From contig NZ_FNDW01000015.1 in the NCBI RefSeq assembly GCF_900099685.1, forward strand, positions 1-52,725: a stretch of 52,725 nt of DNA, given 5' to 3'. The DNA comes from Chryseobacterium taeanense (GTDB taxonomy: Bacteria; Bacteroidota; Bacteroidia; Flavobacteriales; Weeksellaceae). Position numbers and translations under genes: made by a program. Positions 17,754-27,859 of this stretch are shown in pieces; within the stretch, counting starts at the first letter, position 1, and the number at the start of each line of letters is the position of its first letter. The notes beneath the pieces were generated by a model. It worked only from the letters and a program-made list of their open reading frames with translations, searched no databases and was not told where the DNA came from.

Positions 17754-18125
17754 TTAACTAGCGTCGAATGCTTCAAAAGCACCAGCGATATGTTCAATGT
17801 TTAAATTTCCTTTTTCATCAGGAAGAACTGAAATAATATCAAACCGCACTTCCTTGATTATGTTAAATTCCTTCAGATAATGATCCGCAGCGGATACCAG
17901 CAATTTAATTTTCTTTTTATTAACAGCTTCCTGAGGTAAATTAAAAGCATCCGTAGATCGGGCTTTTACCTCGCAGATGATAATGAAATCATCATTTTCC
18001 GAAATAATATCAATTTCAGCTTTTTGAAAACGAAAGTTTCTCGCCAGGATTTTATAACCATTTTTCAGTAAAAATTCTGCTGCTAATTCTTCTGCTTTTT
18101 TTCCTAAATCATTGTGTTGTGCCAT
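17754..18125 (-). CDS. yraN: YraN family (UPF0102) endonuclease-like protein
   Basis: 123 residues. It has LGKKAEELAAEFLLKNGYKILARNFR at 7-32 and the PD-(D/E)XK-type core AEIDIISENDDFIIICEVKAR near 36-56, with Asp 38 and the Glu-x-Lys pair. The family is distantly related to Holliday junction resolvases and its role is not settled. It starts 48 bp after the LD-carboxypeptidase stop on the same strand. Confidence 0.93.
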   Translation of the reverse strand: MAQHNDLGKKAEELAAEFLLKNGYKILARNFRFQKAEIDIISENDDFIIICEVKARSTDAFNLPQEAVNKKKIKLLVSAADHYLKEFNIIKEVRFDIISVLPDEKGNLNIEHIAGAFEAFDAS

Positions 18126-18173
18126 TGTTGGGTGGGAGGGTTTGAGAGTTTTAGGGGTTTTAGATTTAAATAT

Positions 18174-19109
18174 TTAATTTTCAAATTTAATTGTAACCTT
18201 ATCCTCAACCTTTAATTTTACATTTCCGCCGATAATCAAAGCTCGGTTATCTTTAATATGCCCGTTTGGGAAACCATAAACTACCGGAAAATTATACTTT
18301 GAAATTCTATCAGAAATAAGCTGATTTGCAAATTCATCAAAACTTTCATTATACGAAGCATTCTCTTTTTCATTCCCCATATTGGTCATACCTCCGACGA
18401 TTAAGCCTTTAATTTTTTTAAAAACGCCTGCAAGCTCCAGACTCATTATCATTCTGTCGAGCGCATAAAAATTTTCTCCGATATCTTCTATAAATAAAAT
18501 TCTGTTTTTAAACTTAAATGAATAATTAGTCCCCAAAAGCGCGTAAATAAGCGCTAAATTACCTCCAATCAACTGTCCTTCACATAATCCCGTTTTATTT
18601 AAATCATGAGATTTAATACCATATTCCAGGCTTTTACCATTTAATATATCAAAAATAAGATTGTAACTTTCTTCAGTCACTCCGAAACTTGAGGTTTTAA
18701 TCGTTTGTCCATGAATCGAAGCAAATCCATTTTTCAACAGATAGCTTTGAATTACTGTATTATCGGAATATCCAATGTACCATTTGGGATTTCTGCTGAA
18801 TTTTTTCAGATCAATATTTTCCAGCAGATGTTGACAACCGTAACCGCCTCGGGATGCCCAAATGGCAGAAATTTCGTCATCATTCAATGCCCAGTTGATA
18901 TCATTAATTCGCTCTTTTTCTGTCCCTGCATAATGGTAACCATTTGAAAAATTACTGTAAAGATGTTCTCCCAATACTGGTTCATAACTTTTATTTCTAA
19001 TCATTTCAATTCCTTTTTCAAGCTGGGAAGGTTCAACCGCACCTGCTGGGGAAATGACGGCAATTTTATCGCCTTTCTGTAATGATTTTGGGAATATTAT
19101 TCTTTTCAT
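18174..19109 (-). CDS. LD-carboxypeptidase (peptidase family S66)
   Basis: 311 residues. S66 signatures are AVISPAGAVEPSQLEKG near 17, ASRGGYGCQHLLENID near 84, the nucleophile Ser in YIGYSDNT near 113, EDIGEN near 208 with the catalytic Glu, and FPNGHIKDN near 281 with the catalytic His. It trims the terminal D-alanine from murein tetrapeptides during peptidoglycan recycling. No signal peptide is seen, so it acts in the cytoplasm. Its ATG overlaps the stop of the LysE-type gene by 4 bp, pointing to translational coupling. Confidence 0.94.
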   Translation of the reverse strand: MKRIIFPKSLQKGDKIAVISPAGAVEPSQLEKGIEMIRNKSYEPVLGEHLYSNFSNGYHYAGTEKERINDINWALNDDEISAIWASRGGYGCQHLLENIDLKKFSRNPKWYIGYSDNTVIQSYLLKNGFASIHGQTIKTSSFGVTEESYNLIFDILNGKSLEYGIKSHDLNKTGLCEGQLIGGNLALIYALLGTNYSFKFKNRILFIEDIGENFYALDRMIMSLELAGVFKKIKGLIVGGMTNMGNEKENASYNESFDEFANQLISDRISKYNFPVVYGFPNGHIKDNRALIIGGNVKLKVEDKVTIKFEN

Positions 19110-19792
19110 TTTTGTCTTTGATATTTTATCTCGGTTTTTTCGGCTTCTTCAAGCCTTTTGTCAAATTGGTTGAATTTTTTGAAACTTTGTAAAAAGATAA
19201 AAAAACTGAAGACAATAAGAATTCCGCCTACAATTCTTCTGATTTTATTCGCCAGTTTTTGGGTGAGTTTATCATGAAACTGCTTGGCAAGAAATATTTT
19301 GGCAAGATCTATACAGAGGTAGGTAGCAATGACAATCCCAATATATAAAATAAAATTGCCGGTATCGGGATACTGATTTCTCACAGAAATAACCGTTACC
19401 AGCCAGAATAAAATTACTCCCACATTGAGAAGGTTGAAGAAAAAACCATTCATAAAGGTTTTAAAATAATTCTGATTAATAAATTTTTCTTCACCGGGAA
19501 TATGCATTTTGGTTTTGGTGACCATCATTACAATTCCATATACAAAGATCAGGATGGCTGTAATTCTGTAAAAACCGGGGTGTTTATCAATTAATGTTAC
19601 AATATCTGCACTTGCATAATAAGCTGCCAGTATGCAAAGTAAATCTGCTGATATCACTCCAATATCCAAGGCTAATGCATGTTTCGGACCTCTGGAGAAG
19701 CTGGTTTCGATCAGAAGGAAAAAAATTGGTCCTATAAAAACGAGACTCAGCATGAATCCTAATATGACCGCAGATAATATAAGTTCAAACAT
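19106..19792 (-). CDS. LysE-family membrane transporter
   Basis: About 228 residues from the ATG at 19792 (MFELILS); the ATG at 19831 would add a 13-residue polar leader and is possible. Six hydrophobic segments and LVFIGPIFFLLIETSFSRGPKHALALDIGVISADLL mark the LysE/RhtB superfamily of amino-acid or small-molecule exporters. The C-terminal end is charged. It overlaps the LD-carboxypeptidase gene by 4 bp, which suggests export linked to wall recycling, but the substrate is not predictable. Confidence 0.88.
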   Translation of the reverse strand: MFELILSAVILGFMLSLVFIGPIFFLLIETSFSRGPKHALALDIGVISADLLCILAAYYASADIVTLIDKHPGFYRITAILIFVYGIVMMVTKTKMHIPGEEKFINQNYFKTFMNGFFFNLLNVGVILFWLVTVISVRNQYPDTGNFILYIGIVIATYLCIDLAKIFLAKQFHDKLTQKLANKIRRIVGGILIVFSFFIFLQSFKKFNQFDKRLEEAEKTEIKYQRQK

Positions 19793-19942
19793 CAAGTAAT
19801 TTTTTAAATGAAAATCTGAATTTTCATTCATTTATACAAATTTAAACTTTATGATTTAATTATTCAATAACTCAAGATTTAAGAAAGGCTTTATTTAAAA
19901 TAAATTTCATATCAATCGTGAATATTTTCCTCCATAAAAACA

Positions 19943-19977
19943 AAATTCCGTTTCACCATGTAGATAAAACGGAGTTT
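19943..19977 (-). terminator. Terminator of rnr
   Basis: Stem CCGTTT / AAACGG flanked by A/T pairs with a 12-nt loop, 18 bp past the rnr stop, followed by a T-run on the minus strand. Confidence 0.7.
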
Positions 19978-19994
19978 ATAATTAATTTTTTTTA

Positions 19995-22148
19995 TCATTC
20001 AACAATCTTAAAATCCAATTGTTTCTGAATCAGATTGGCTTTTACAACTTTGATCTGTACCTGATCTCCCAGCTGGTAACGCTTGCCATGTCTCATTCCG
20101 TACACTGCGTGAGTTTTAGCATCATAAGAATAAGAATCATCAACAAGATCTCTTAATTTAATTAAACCTTCGGCGCCATTTTCAGGGATTTCTACCCAGA
20201 AACCGAATTCTGCGACTCCTGAAATCACACCAGTGAATGTTTCTCCCAGGTGTTTTTCCATAAATTTCACCTGCATGAATTTGATGGAATCTCTTTCCGC
20301 ATCCGCTGCCAGGCGTTCCATAGAACTGCAGTGTTTTGCTTTTTCTTCAATTTCCGCTTTATTTGGTGATTTTCCTCCGTCAAGATAATGCTGCAGCAAT
20401 CGGTGTGCAATAAGATCCGGATAACGGCGGATAGGAGAGGTGAAGTGGCTGTAGTACTCAAAACCAAGTCCGTAGTGACCAATCGGTTCTGTGGAATAAA
20501 CTGCCTTGCTCATACTTCTCATCGCAAGCGTTTCAATCATATTTTCTTCACCTTTTCCTTTTACATCATGTAATAATTTGTTCAGGGATTCGGCTACTTT
20601 TTTAGTGTTAGCAAGATTCATTTTGTATCCGAACGTTGAAACAAAATCTCTCAACGATTCTAATTTTGCAGGATCCGGATCGTCGTGAACCCTGTAAATA
20701 AAGGTATTTTGAGTAATATCTCCTTTTTTATTTAATGAAACAAATTCTGAAACCTTCTTATTGGCCAAGAGCATAAACTCTTCAATCAGGTGATTTGAAT
20801 CTTTACTGATTTTAAAATATACTCCGATCGGTTCGTTATTTTCATCAAGATTGAATCGTACTTCACTTCGGTCAAATGTGATAGCGCCTTGTCGGATACG
20901 CTCTGCACGCATTATCTTCGCTAATTTATCCAAAACATTGATTTCTTCCTGATAATCACCCTGCTTTGTTTCAATTCTTTCCTGGGCTTCTTCATAGGTA
21001 AATCTTCTGTCGGAATGAATAACCGTTCTACCAAACCATTGTTTCTTAATATTTGCATCTTCATCCAGTTCGAAAACTGCTGAAAATGTAAATTTATCTT
21101 CATTCGGACGAAGTGAGCATACATCATTACTCAATACTTCGGGTAGCATCGGTACAACGCGGTCTACCAAATATACAGACGTTGCTCTTTGGTAAGCTTC
21201 ATCATCCAGAATCGTTCCTGGAACAACATAATGCGAAACATCGGCAATATGAACTCCGATTTCCCAGTTTCCGTTTTCCAGTTTTCTAATGGATAAAGCA
21301 TCATCGAAATCCTTCGCATCTTTCGGGTCTATGGTAAATGTTGTGATTCCACGCATATCCCAGCGCTTTGATACCTCCTCATCGTTGATACTTCTATCGA
21401 TTTTGTCGGCATCTTTTTCTACTTCTTCAGGAAATTTGTAAGGCAACCCGTATTCTGCAAGAATCGAGTGAATCTCTGTTTCGTGTTCTCCCGGAGCTCC
21501 CAGAACCTGAATTATTTCTCCTTCAGGATTTTTGTCACCTGGTCTCCATTCTGTCATTTTTACAACGACTTTATCCCCGTCTTCAGCGCCTCCGAATTTT
21601 CCTTTCGGAATAAAAATATCTGTATTAATGGTCTTTTTATCACAAACTACAAATCCAAAATCTTTATGGGCGACCACCTGAAGAGTTCCCACAAATTCTG
21701 TTCTTGTTCTTTCCAGAACTTCCAGAACGGAACCTTCCAGTTTTTTCCCTTTGTATGTGTAGGTAACGATTAAAACTTTATCGCCCTGTAAGGCATCTTT
21801 TACATTTTTGGAATGAATAAATATATCATCTTCCAAACCTTCAACATTCACATAGGCGTTTCCTGACTGGTTAAAATCAATAATTCCTGTTAAAGTTCCT
21901 TTAATATTAAGGTTAACAATGTATTTTCCTTTTTCAGTTTCTTTAATTCTCTCAGAAGCCTGCAACTTGTGTAAAGCCTGAATGACAAGTTCTCTCTGTC
22001 TTGGATTTTTATAATCAATTCCGTCCGAAATTTGTTTATAGTTGTAAATTTTCGTAGAATTTTCGTTCATAAAACGGAGGATTAATCTTCCTATTTCCTG
22101 TAGTTTATGGTCATTTTTCTGACTTATATATTTTCTTTTTTTTGGCAT
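19995..22148 (-). CDS. rnr: Ribonuclease R
   Basis: 717 residues, the usual RNase R length. N-terminal winged helix (about 15-75), two cold-shock OB domains (about 75-235), then the RNB catalytic domain from WDMRGITTFTIDPKDAKDFDDALSI near 264. That domain has the four active-site aspartates of the DPKDAKDFDDA motif. HYGLGFEYYSHFTSPIRRYPDLIAHRLL lies near 556. A C-terminal S1 domain with GVAEFGFWVEIPENGAEGLI follows. It is a processive 3'-5' exonuclease for structured RNA. No basic C-terminal tail is present, unlike E. coli. Confidence 0.97.
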   Translation of the reverse strand: MPKKRKYISQKNDHKLQEIGRLILRFMNENSTKIYNYKQISDGIDYKNPRQRELVIQALHKLQASERIKETEKGKYIVNLNIKGTLTGIIDFNQSGNAYVNVEGLEDDIFIHSKNVKDALQGDKVLIVTYTYKGKKLEGSVLEVLERTRTEFVGTLQVVAHKDFGFVVCDKKTINTDIFIPKGKFGGAEDGDKVVVKMTEWRPGDKNPEGEIIQVLGAPGEHETEIHSILAEYGLPYKFPEEVEKDADKIDRSINDEEVSKRWDMRGITTFTIDPKDAKDFDDALSIRKLENGNWEIGVHIADVSHYVVPGTILDDEAYQRATSVYLVDRVVPMLPEVLSNDVCSLRPNEDKFTFSAVFELDEDANIKKQWFGRTVIHSDRRFTYEEAQERIETKQGDYQEEINVLDKLAKIMRAERIRQGAITFDRSEVRFNLDENNEPIGVYFKISKDSNHLIEEFMLLANKKVSEFVSLNKKGDITQNTFIYRVHDDPDPAKLESLRDFVSTFGYKMNLANTKKVAESLNKLLHDVKGKGEENMIETLAMRSMSKAVYSTEPIGHYGLGFEYYSHFTSPIRRYPDLIAHRLLQHYLDGGKSPNKAEIEEKAKHCSSMERLAADAERDSIKFMQVKFMEKHLGETFTGVISGVAEFGFWVEIPENGAEGLIKLRDLVDDSYSYDAKTHAVYGMRHGKRYQLGDQVQIKVVKANLIQKQLDFKIVE

Positions 22149-22527
22149 TTTAAATTTTAATTTTTTTGTTTGAACCTTTGCTTACCACTTTGGCAATATT
22201 GTATTATTATCTATCAATATCGAATAACACAAGGAATTATACCTTTATTTTAGATATCATTAATAAAATGTTGTATGTGGTTTTGCAAGGTTCATTTATT
22301 ACAACTTCAGCAATTTTCTTTCCAAGTATTACAATAAAGAGAAGTTTAGTTCTGTATAAATTTAATACAAAAATGATGAAGTGATGAGAAAAACCCTTTG
22401 TTAAATTTTTTTAAATTAATACTATAGGTTTTGTGGAAATGACAGCGTGGTAATATCTGCCGGACGGTGCAAATATACAAAATAAAAAATAAATAAGGCT
22501 TGTAATTTGATTTACAAGCCTTTATAT
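22149..22527. other. Intergenic region upstream of rnr
   Basis: 379 bp, AT-rich. It contains a 72-codon open frame (22166-22384) with no family resemblance and poor codon texture, judged spurious. The rpiB terminator is at its right end. No convincing TAnnTTTG promoter for rnr was found. Confidence 0.4.
22495..22522 (-). terminator. Terminator of rpiB
   Basis: 11-bp perfect stem (AAGGCTTGTAA / TTACAAGCCTT) with a 6-nt loop, directly after the rpiB stop. Confidence 0.88.
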
Positions 22528-22962
22528 TTAGCAGTATGCTATTTTATCAACCCTTTTCTGGTGTCTGCCTCCTTCAAAATCTGTAGAGAGGAATTTATCT
22601 ACGATTTCTAATGTTAATTCTTTAGAAATGAATCTCGCAGGAATCGAAATCATATTCGCGTCGTTATGCTGTCTTGCCAGTGAAGCAATCTCCGGCATCC
22701 AGCAAAGGGCACAACGTATTTTCTGATGCTTGTTGGCAGTAATCTGAACTCCGTTTCCGCTTCCACAAAGTAAGATTCCGAGCTCATTCTCCCCGTTTTC
22801 TACAGAAGTAGCCGCCGGATGTACAAAGTCAGGATAATCCACACTGTCTGTGGAAAACGTTCCAAAATCCTGAACTTCAAAGTTTTCCGACAAATAGTTT
22901 TTAACAATCTCTTTATATTCGAAGCCTGCGTGGTCAGCAGCAATCGCAATTTTTCTTTTCAT
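22528..22962 (-). CDS. rpiB: Ribose-5-phosphate isomerase B
   Basis: 144 residues. IAIAADHAGFEYKE at 5-18 has the Asp-His pair of RpiB. CGSGNGVQI near 66-74 holds the catalytic Cys and phosphate loop. RCALCWMPEIASLARQHNDANMISIPARFI lies near 83-112. Interconverts ribose 5-phosphate and ribulose 5-phosphate in the pentose phosphate pathway; an allose-6-phosphate isomerase role is less likely here. A TACCTTTG -7 element (minus strand, 23000-23007) lies 37 bp upstream. Confidence 0.96.
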   Translation of the reverse strand: MKRKIAIAADHAGFEYKEIVKNYLSENFEVQDFGTFSTDSVDYPDFVHPAATSVENGENELGILLCGSGNGVQITANKHQKIRCALCWMPEIASLARQHNDANMISIPARFISKELTLEIVDKFLSTDFEGGRHQKRVDKIAYC

Positions 22963-23602
22963 ACTGTTTTAATTAGTCTTTTCCAGATTTATTTCAATAC
23001 AAAGGTAAGAATAATAACAATGTTTGTTAGTCTTTCGTGGGTAAATTGTGAAAAGCATTGTGAATAAGTGTGGATAACTCCGGTAAAATAAATGTTTCGT
23101 AACATTAGAAAAATTTGTAATGAAAAGACAGACCAAAAAAAATGTTAAAATTTTCAAAAAACTTTTGTGCAGAAATTCGTTGGGTTTTCCATAAATCAGT
23201 TATTAATAAAGGAAATTGGGGAAAAGTTATCAATAATTGTTAGTAACGAAGTGAAAAATCAGATTTACAAGAGATTATAATGTAAATAAAATGTTAATTG
23301 AATATGAAATTAAGTGTTATGAAAATTTTAACAAAAACTTATCCCCTAAATTCACAACACTCAACAACAATAACGTATTCTTTTTTTTATAAAAGAAAAA
23401 TTATGTTGATAGGTGATTGTTGAGCTTGCGAAAAACTTTTCTGAAAACTTTTGAAAGGTTGCGGCATTTCAAAAACTTTAAAATCTTACATTTGTGGAAA
23501 GGAAAACTCAACGATAAAATGGGCTTGAATGCAGCAGTTAAAGTATTAATCTGCGTTAACAGCCATTTTTTCTATGATCGAAGAAATAATATAAATGTAT
23601 AT
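22963..23602. other. 640-bp AT-rich non-coding region with DnaA boxes: replication-origin candidate
   Basis: Lies between divergent rpiB and pgk. Two DnaA boxes, TGTGAATAA at 23059-23067 and TGTGGATAA at 23069-23077 (the second a perfect TTATCCACA on the minus strand), start 10 bp apart and so lie on the same helix face. Weaker boxes are TTATCAATA at 23227 and TTATCCCCT at 23339. About 300 bp of very AT-rich sequence follows. Two perfect parS sites lie 2.8 and 4.8 kb to the right. No gene-like frame is credible, except that the pgk frame opens to the left without a start. dnaA itself is not in the window. Confidence 0.45.
23488..23496 (+). promoter_or_regulatory. -7 promoter element of pgk
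   Basis: TACATTTG matches TAnnTTTG; a TTG lies about 25 bp upstream, a little further than usual. It predicts a leader of about 100 nt before the pgk start. Confidence 0.5.
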
Positions 23603-24793
23603 ATGAAAACAATCAATGATTTCAATTTTAATGGTAAAAAAGCTCTTGTAAGGGTTGATTTCAACGTTCCACAGGATGACCAGCTGAAAGTAACCGATAA
23701 TACAAGAATTGTTGCTGTAAAACCAACAGTAGATAAAATTCTTCAGGATGGTGGAGCTGTAATTCTAATGGCGCATTTGGGAAGACCTAAGGGAGAAGTA
23801 AAGGATGAATTTTCTCTTAAGCATATTCTAGATGAAGTTTCCAATGTTTTGGGACATCAGGTAAAATTTGTAGATGAATGCATAGGAGAGAAGGCGGAGC
23901 AGGCAGCTTCTGATCTTAATCCGGGAGAGATTCTTTTACTGGAAAATCTGCGTTTTCATAATGAAGAAGAAAAAGGTGATGTAGGTTTTGCTGAAAAGCT
24001 TTCAAAATTGGGTGACGCTTACGTAAATGATGCGTTTGGAACAGCACACAGAGCGCATGCTTCTACAGCAGTAATTGCTCAGTTTTTTCCTTCAACTAAA
24101 TTTTTCGGTTTATTGATGGCTAATGAGCTTAAAGCGATTGACAAAGTTTTAAAATCCGGGGAACGTCCTGTTACTGCGATACTTGGAGGATCCAAAGTTT
24201 CAACTAAAATTACGATTATTGAAAATATTCTTCCGGCTGTAGATAATTTAATTATCGGTGGCGGAATGGCTTTTACATTCATTAAAGCGCTAGGAGGAAA
24301 AATTGGAACTTCTTTGGTTGAAGAGGATAAATTGCCATTAGCACTGGAAATTTTAGAAAAGGCAAAAAATCATAATGTAAAAGTGTATCTTCCTTCTGAT
24401 ACTATTATTGCAGAAAGTTTCAGTAATGATGCGGAAAGAAAAGAATCGGATATTTATGATATTCCTGAAGGTTGGATGGGAATGGATGCCGGCCCTAAGT
24501 CGAGAGATCAGTTTAATGATGTGTTATTGGATTCAAGAACTATTCTTTGGAACGGCCCAATCGGAGTTTTTGAAATGTCAAACTTTGCAGCAGGAACTGT
24601 AGCACTTGGTGAGAGCATTGCCGAAGCAACAAAACAGGGAGCTTTCTCATTAGTTGGAGGAGGGGACAGCGTAGCATTCGTTAAACAATTTGGATATGGC
24701 GAAAAAGTAAGTTATGTTTCTACAGGGGGAGGAGCTATGCTGGAAAGTCTGGAAGGTTTAGAACTTCCGGGAGTAGCAGCGATTAATAATTAA
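23603..24793 (+). CDS. pgk: Phosphoglycerate kinase
   Basis: 396 residues from the ATG at 23603, the normal PGK length. A longer frame back to 23417 (TTG) adds 62 residues unlike any PGK and would contain the promoter. Signatures are [15 protein letters not shown] near 13, [10 protein letters not shown] near 57, [16 protein letters not shown] near 112, [13 protein letters not shown] near 150, [11 protein letters not shown] near 193 and the C-terminal [17 protein letters not shown] near 348. Transfers phosphate between 1,3-bisphosphoglycerate and ADP in glycolysis. Single gene with its own terminator. Confidence 0.97.
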   Translation: MKTINDFNFNGKKALVRVDFNVPQDDQLKVTDNTRIVAVKPTVDKILQDGGAVILMAHLGRPKGEVKDEFSLKHILDEVSNVLGHQVKFVDECIGEKAEQAASDLNPGEILLLENLRFHNEEEKGDVGFAEKLSKLGDAYVNDAFGTAHRAHASTAVIAQFFPSTKFFGLLMANELKAIDKVLKSGERPVTAILGGSKVSTKITIIENILPAVDNLIIGGGMAFTFIKALGGKIGTSLVEEDKLPLALEILEKAKNHNVKVYLPSDTIIAESFSNDAERKESDIYDIPEGWMGMDAGPKSRDQFNDVLLDSRTILWNGPIGVFEMSNFAAGTVALGESIAEATKQGAFSLVGGGDSVAFVKQFGYGEKVSYVSTGGGAMLESLEGLELPGVAAINN

Positions 24794-24811
24794 AATTTCT
24801 TTTTGACAATA

Positions 24812-24846
24812 AATAATCCACTGATTTTTTCAGTGGATTATTTTAT
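24812..24846 (+). terminator. Terminator of pgk
   Basis: 13-bp stem (AATAATCCACTGA / TCAGTGGATTATT) followed by TTTATT. Confidence 0.88.
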
Positions 24847-24910
24847 TCCTTAATTTAAAAAATAATACTTTGAGTTTTCCATAATGTTATTTTCCAAAAT
24901 TTTATTAAAT

Positions 24911-24940
24911 AAAAAAACTCATAAATTTTATGAGTTTTAA
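24911..24940 (-). terminator. Terminator after the methyltransferase gene
   Basis: AAAACTCAT / ATGAGTTTT stem with a 7-nt AT loop and flanking A/T runs, 60 bp past the gene's stop on the minus strand. Confidence 0.7.
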
Positions 24941-24999
24941 GATTCCAATAGAGAAAATTCGAAAAATTGACCTTCAGAAATAGCTTAAATTTCCGTTTT

Positions 25000-25821
25000 C
25001 TACTTTTTTTCGATAATATATATCAAACTTGAAAATTCGCTCGAAAAAAGTGCTTTTACGTTCGAAATCGTTCCAAAGATCATGGCTTTTAGCCAAAATA
25101 AGGAAGATTTTTTGTATTTTTCGCTTAGCATGGAGATGTAATAAGAATCCAGAACCAAAGGTTTTATTTTTCTTAATTTCCAGTTTGGTTTCTTATTGAT
25201 TAAATTTTCCATTCCTTTTTTTGTGAAATGATAGATATGTCTTGGTACATCATAAGCTGCCCAATATTCTTTATAATGTAAAGCATCATAAGAAGTAGGG
25301 TTGGGGACGGCAATGATTAATAATCCTTTTTCCTTCAATTTTTTATTGAAAACTTCAAGCATCTCATCCTGGTTTTCAATATGTTCGAAAACATGCCATA
25401 AAGTGATCGCATCAAGGCTATTATCTTCAATGCTGTTTATGTTATCCAGAATCGTTGCTTTTGACAATTTTCTTGATGCAGCATTTCTCGCGTCAGCATC
25501 CGGTTCAAAACCGAAAACTGTAAAATCATTTTCTATATACTTTACGAATTCACCTGCACCGCAACCGTAATCCAGAACTTTTGAACCTTTTTTTATTCTG
25601 TCTAAAAGAATTGTTTTCTTGTATTGCAAATTGAATGATTGCAGAAATTTATATAATTTTTCTTTTAAACTTCCTGAATCCTGATGGTGGGAAATATAAT
25701 CTTCACTTTCATAATATTTATAAATATTTTCCGGAATAGGGAAGGTTTTGAAAACTCCTTTTGTTTCAGTTTCTCTAATTTCAAATATTTCCTGTGTGAG
25801 AAAATGATCTTTAATTTTCAT
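25000..25821 (-). CDS. Class I SAM-dependent methyltransferase (UbiG/Methyltransf_23 type)
   Basis: 273 residues from the ATG at 25821; the ATG at 25860 would add 13 residues. SAM-binding motif I is VLDYGCGAGEFVKYI, motif II lies around FGFEPDADAR and motif III is ITLWHVFEHIENQDEML. Then LIIAVPNPTSYDALHYKEYWAAYDVPRHIYHFTKKGM, a motif common in methyltransferases of cell-surface or lipid pathways in Bacteroidetes. No transmembrane segment is certain. Substrate unknown. A parS site lies 90 bp upstream, between it and mnmG. Confidence 0.88.
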   Translation of the reverse strand: MKIKDHFLTQEIFEIRETETKGVFKTFPIPENIYKYYESEDYISHHQDSGSLKEKLYKFLQSFNLQYKKTILLDRIKKGSKVLDYGCGAGEFVKYIENDFTVFGFEPDADARNAASRKLSKATILDNINSIEDNSLDAITLWHVFEHIENQDEMLEVFNKKLKEKGLLIIAVPNPTSYDALHYKEYWAAYDVPRHIYHFTKKGMENLINKKPNWKLRKIKPLVLDSYYISMLSEKYKKSSLFWLKAMIFGTISNVKALFSSEFSSLIYIIEKK

Positions 25822-25911
25822 TGTATTGGTTTTCTGTAATAAATAAAATTCAGATATCAATTGCTTATAATAAGTTCATAAATACCTTAATTTTCACTTT
25901 AATTTTATTTA

Positions 25912-25927
25912 TGTTTCACGTGAAACA
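25912..25927. promoter_or_regulatory. parS: parS chromosome-partition site (copy 1)
   Basis: TGTTTCACGTGAAACA, a perfect 16-bp match to the widely conserved ParB-binding site. Here it is extended by one more complementary pair to an 18-bp palindrome. It lies 9 bp after the mnmG stop. Confidence 0.93.
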
Positions 25928-25935
25928 TTTTATTT

Positions 25936-27798
25936 TTAACGTCCTAAATAGACCAATAAAACGTTTATATCAGCAGGTGAAACACCACTAATTCTTCCTG
26001 CCTGAGCAATAGTTTTTGGCTTCACATTAGACATCTTTTGTTTCGCTTCTGCGGAAAGACTTGAAATCTTTGTGTAATCAAAGTCTTCAGGAATTTTAAT
26101 GTTTTCCAATCTGTTGAGTTTGGCAACATTTTCTTTTTCCTTTTCAATGTATCCTCTATATTTAATGTTTACTTCAGCCTGTTCTCTCACTTCATCATCA
26201 TAAGAAGAAGAAAATTCATTAATAAAATCAATTTCATCCAATTTTTCTAATGTCATATTAGGTCTTGTGAGTATTTGAGCTGCTCTGTAAGCCTGATCCA
26301 CAGGACTACTTTCAATGGATTCTAAAATAGGATTAATTATTCCTGGTTTTAAAGAAGTTTCTCGAAGAAAGTTTTCAAGTTCTTCACTCTTAGATACTTT
26401 CTCTTCAACTCTTTTTAACCTTTCTTCTTTTGCTAATCCCAGATCATATGATTTCTTTGTCAACCTGATATCTGCATTATCCTGCCTTAAAATAAGTCGG
26501 TATTCAGCTCTGGAAGTGAACATTCTGTATGGTTCTTCAGTACCTTTTGTAATCAAATCATCAATTAATACACCAATATAAGCTTCATCTCTGTTAAGGA
26601 TAAATTCTTCTTTTTCGTGTACTTTATTGTGAGCATTTATACCTGCAATAAGACCTTGTCCCGCTGCTTCTTCATAGCCGGTTGTTCCATTAATTTGTCC
26701 TGCAAAATATAGATTATCGACAATTTTTGTCTCTAATGTATGCTTTAACTGAGTAGGAGGGAAGTAGTCATACTCAATGGCATAACCTGGACGGAAAACT
26801 TTTACATTTTCAAATCCGGGAATATGCTTCATTGCTTTAATCTGTACATCCTCCGGAAGGGAAGAGCTAAATCCGTTCACGTAAATTTCTACGGTTTTCC
26901 AGCCTTCTGGTTCTACAAATAGCTGGTGCCTGTTTCTCTCGGCAAAGCGATTGATTTTATCTTCAATACTAGGACAGTATCTTGGGCCTAAACTTTGAAT
27001 TGTACCATTAAACATAGGACTTCTATCGAATCCTTCACGTAAAATATCGTGAACTGTTTCGTTTGTATAAACGATATGACAACTTAATTGTTTAGTTAAT
27101 TTGGGAGTATCTAAGTAGCTGAATTTTTGAGGATTTTCATCTCCTTTTTGTTCTTCCATTTTAGAATAATCAAGGCTTCTGCCGTCTACACGCGGTGGAG
27201 TACCGGTTTTCATTCTTCCTGCTTCGAAACCTAAAGAAACTAGCTGTTCTGTGATTCCGAAGGCTCTTGGTTCGCCCATTCTTCCTCCTCCCAATTGTTT
27301 ATCACCAACATGAATTAATCCGTTTAGAAATGTTCCGTTTGTAAGAACGACAGAACGACTTTTTATTTCTATTCCTAATGAAGTTACAACACCTGTAACT
27401 TTATTATTTTCTACAATAAGTTGTTTTACCATATCCTGAAAAAAATCAAGATTAGGTGTATTTTCTAGTGCTAATCGCCATTCTTCTGCAAAAAGCATTC
27501 TGTCATTTTGGGTTCTTGGAGACCACATGGCAGGACCTTTTGAAAGGTTAAGCATTTTAAATTGGATAGCAGATTTATCCGCTACAATCCCTGAATATCC
27601 ACCCATCGCATCGATTTCGCGAACGATCTGTCCTTTGGCAATACCTCCCATTGCGGGGTTGCAGCTCATTTGTCCGATGGTCTGCATATTCATTGTGATG
27701 AGCAGTGTTTTCGAACCCAAATTAGCTGCTGCTGCTGCTGCTTCGCATCCTGCATGGCCTGCACCAACTACAATAACATCATATATTTCTGAAATCAT
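25936..27798 (-). CDS. mnmG: tRNA uridine-5-carboxymethylaminomethyl modification enzyme MnmG (GidA)
   Basis: 620 residues, the standard length. FAD-binding [17 protein letters not shown] at 12-28, [24 protein letters not shown] near 44-67, [11 protein letters not shown] near 156-166, [17 protein letters not shown] near 200, YCPSIEDKI near 276 and [24 protein letters not shown] near 369. Together with MnmE it modifies U34 of certain tRNAs. mnmG lies beside the origin in many bacteria; here it is framed by two parS sites. It starts from the ATG at 27798. Confidence 0.98.
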   Translation of the reverse strand: MISEIYDVIVVGAGHAGCEAAAAAANLGSKTLLITMNMQTIGQMSCNPAMGGIAKGQIVREIDAMGGYSGIVADKSAIQFKMLNLSKGPAMWSPRTQNDRMLFAEEWRLALENTPNLDFFQDMVKQLIVENNKVTGVVTSLGIEIKSRSVVLTNGTFLNGLIHVGDKQLGGGRMGEPRAFGITEQLVSLGFEAGRMKTGTPPRVDGRSLDYSKMEEQKGDENPQKFSYLDTPKLTKQLSCHIVYTNETVHDILREGFDRSPMFNGTIQSLGPRYCPSIEDKINRFAERNRHQLFVEPEGWKTVEIYVNGFSSSLPEDVQIKAMKHIPGFENVKVFRPGYAIEYDYFPPTQLKHTLETKIVDNLYFAGQINGTTGYEEAAGQGLIAGINAHNKVHEKEEFILNRDEAYIGVLIDDLITKGTEEPYRMFTSRAEYRLILRQDNADIRLTKKSYDLGLAKEERLKRVEEKVSKSEELENFLRETSLKPGIINPILESIESSPVDQAYRAAQILTRPNMTLEKLDEIDFINEFSSSYDDEVREQAEVNIKYRGYIEKEKENVAKLNRLENIKIPEDFDYTKISSLSAEAKQKMSNVKPKTIAQAGRISGVSPADINVLLVYLGR

Positions 27799-27843
27799 TT
27801 TATTGCTTGTTTTTAAGCTTTAAATTTTAATCTTTTTTATAAA

Positions 27844-27859
27844 TGTTTCACGTGAAACA
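27844..27859. promoter_or_regulatory. parS: parS chromosome-partition site (copy 2)
   Basis: Second perfect TGTTTCACGTGAAACA, again inside an 18-bp palindrome, 45 bp upstream of the mnmG start. The two copies are 1.9 kb apart. Confidence 0.93.

Noticed and set aside
22166..22384. 72-codon open frame upstream of rnr
   Set aside because: AT-driven frame without domain, promoter or sensible product.
23417..23602. 62-residue N-terminal extension of phosphoglycerate kinase
   Set aside because: Starts from TTG, contains the promoter element and resembles no PGK; the ATG at 23603 gives the standard length.
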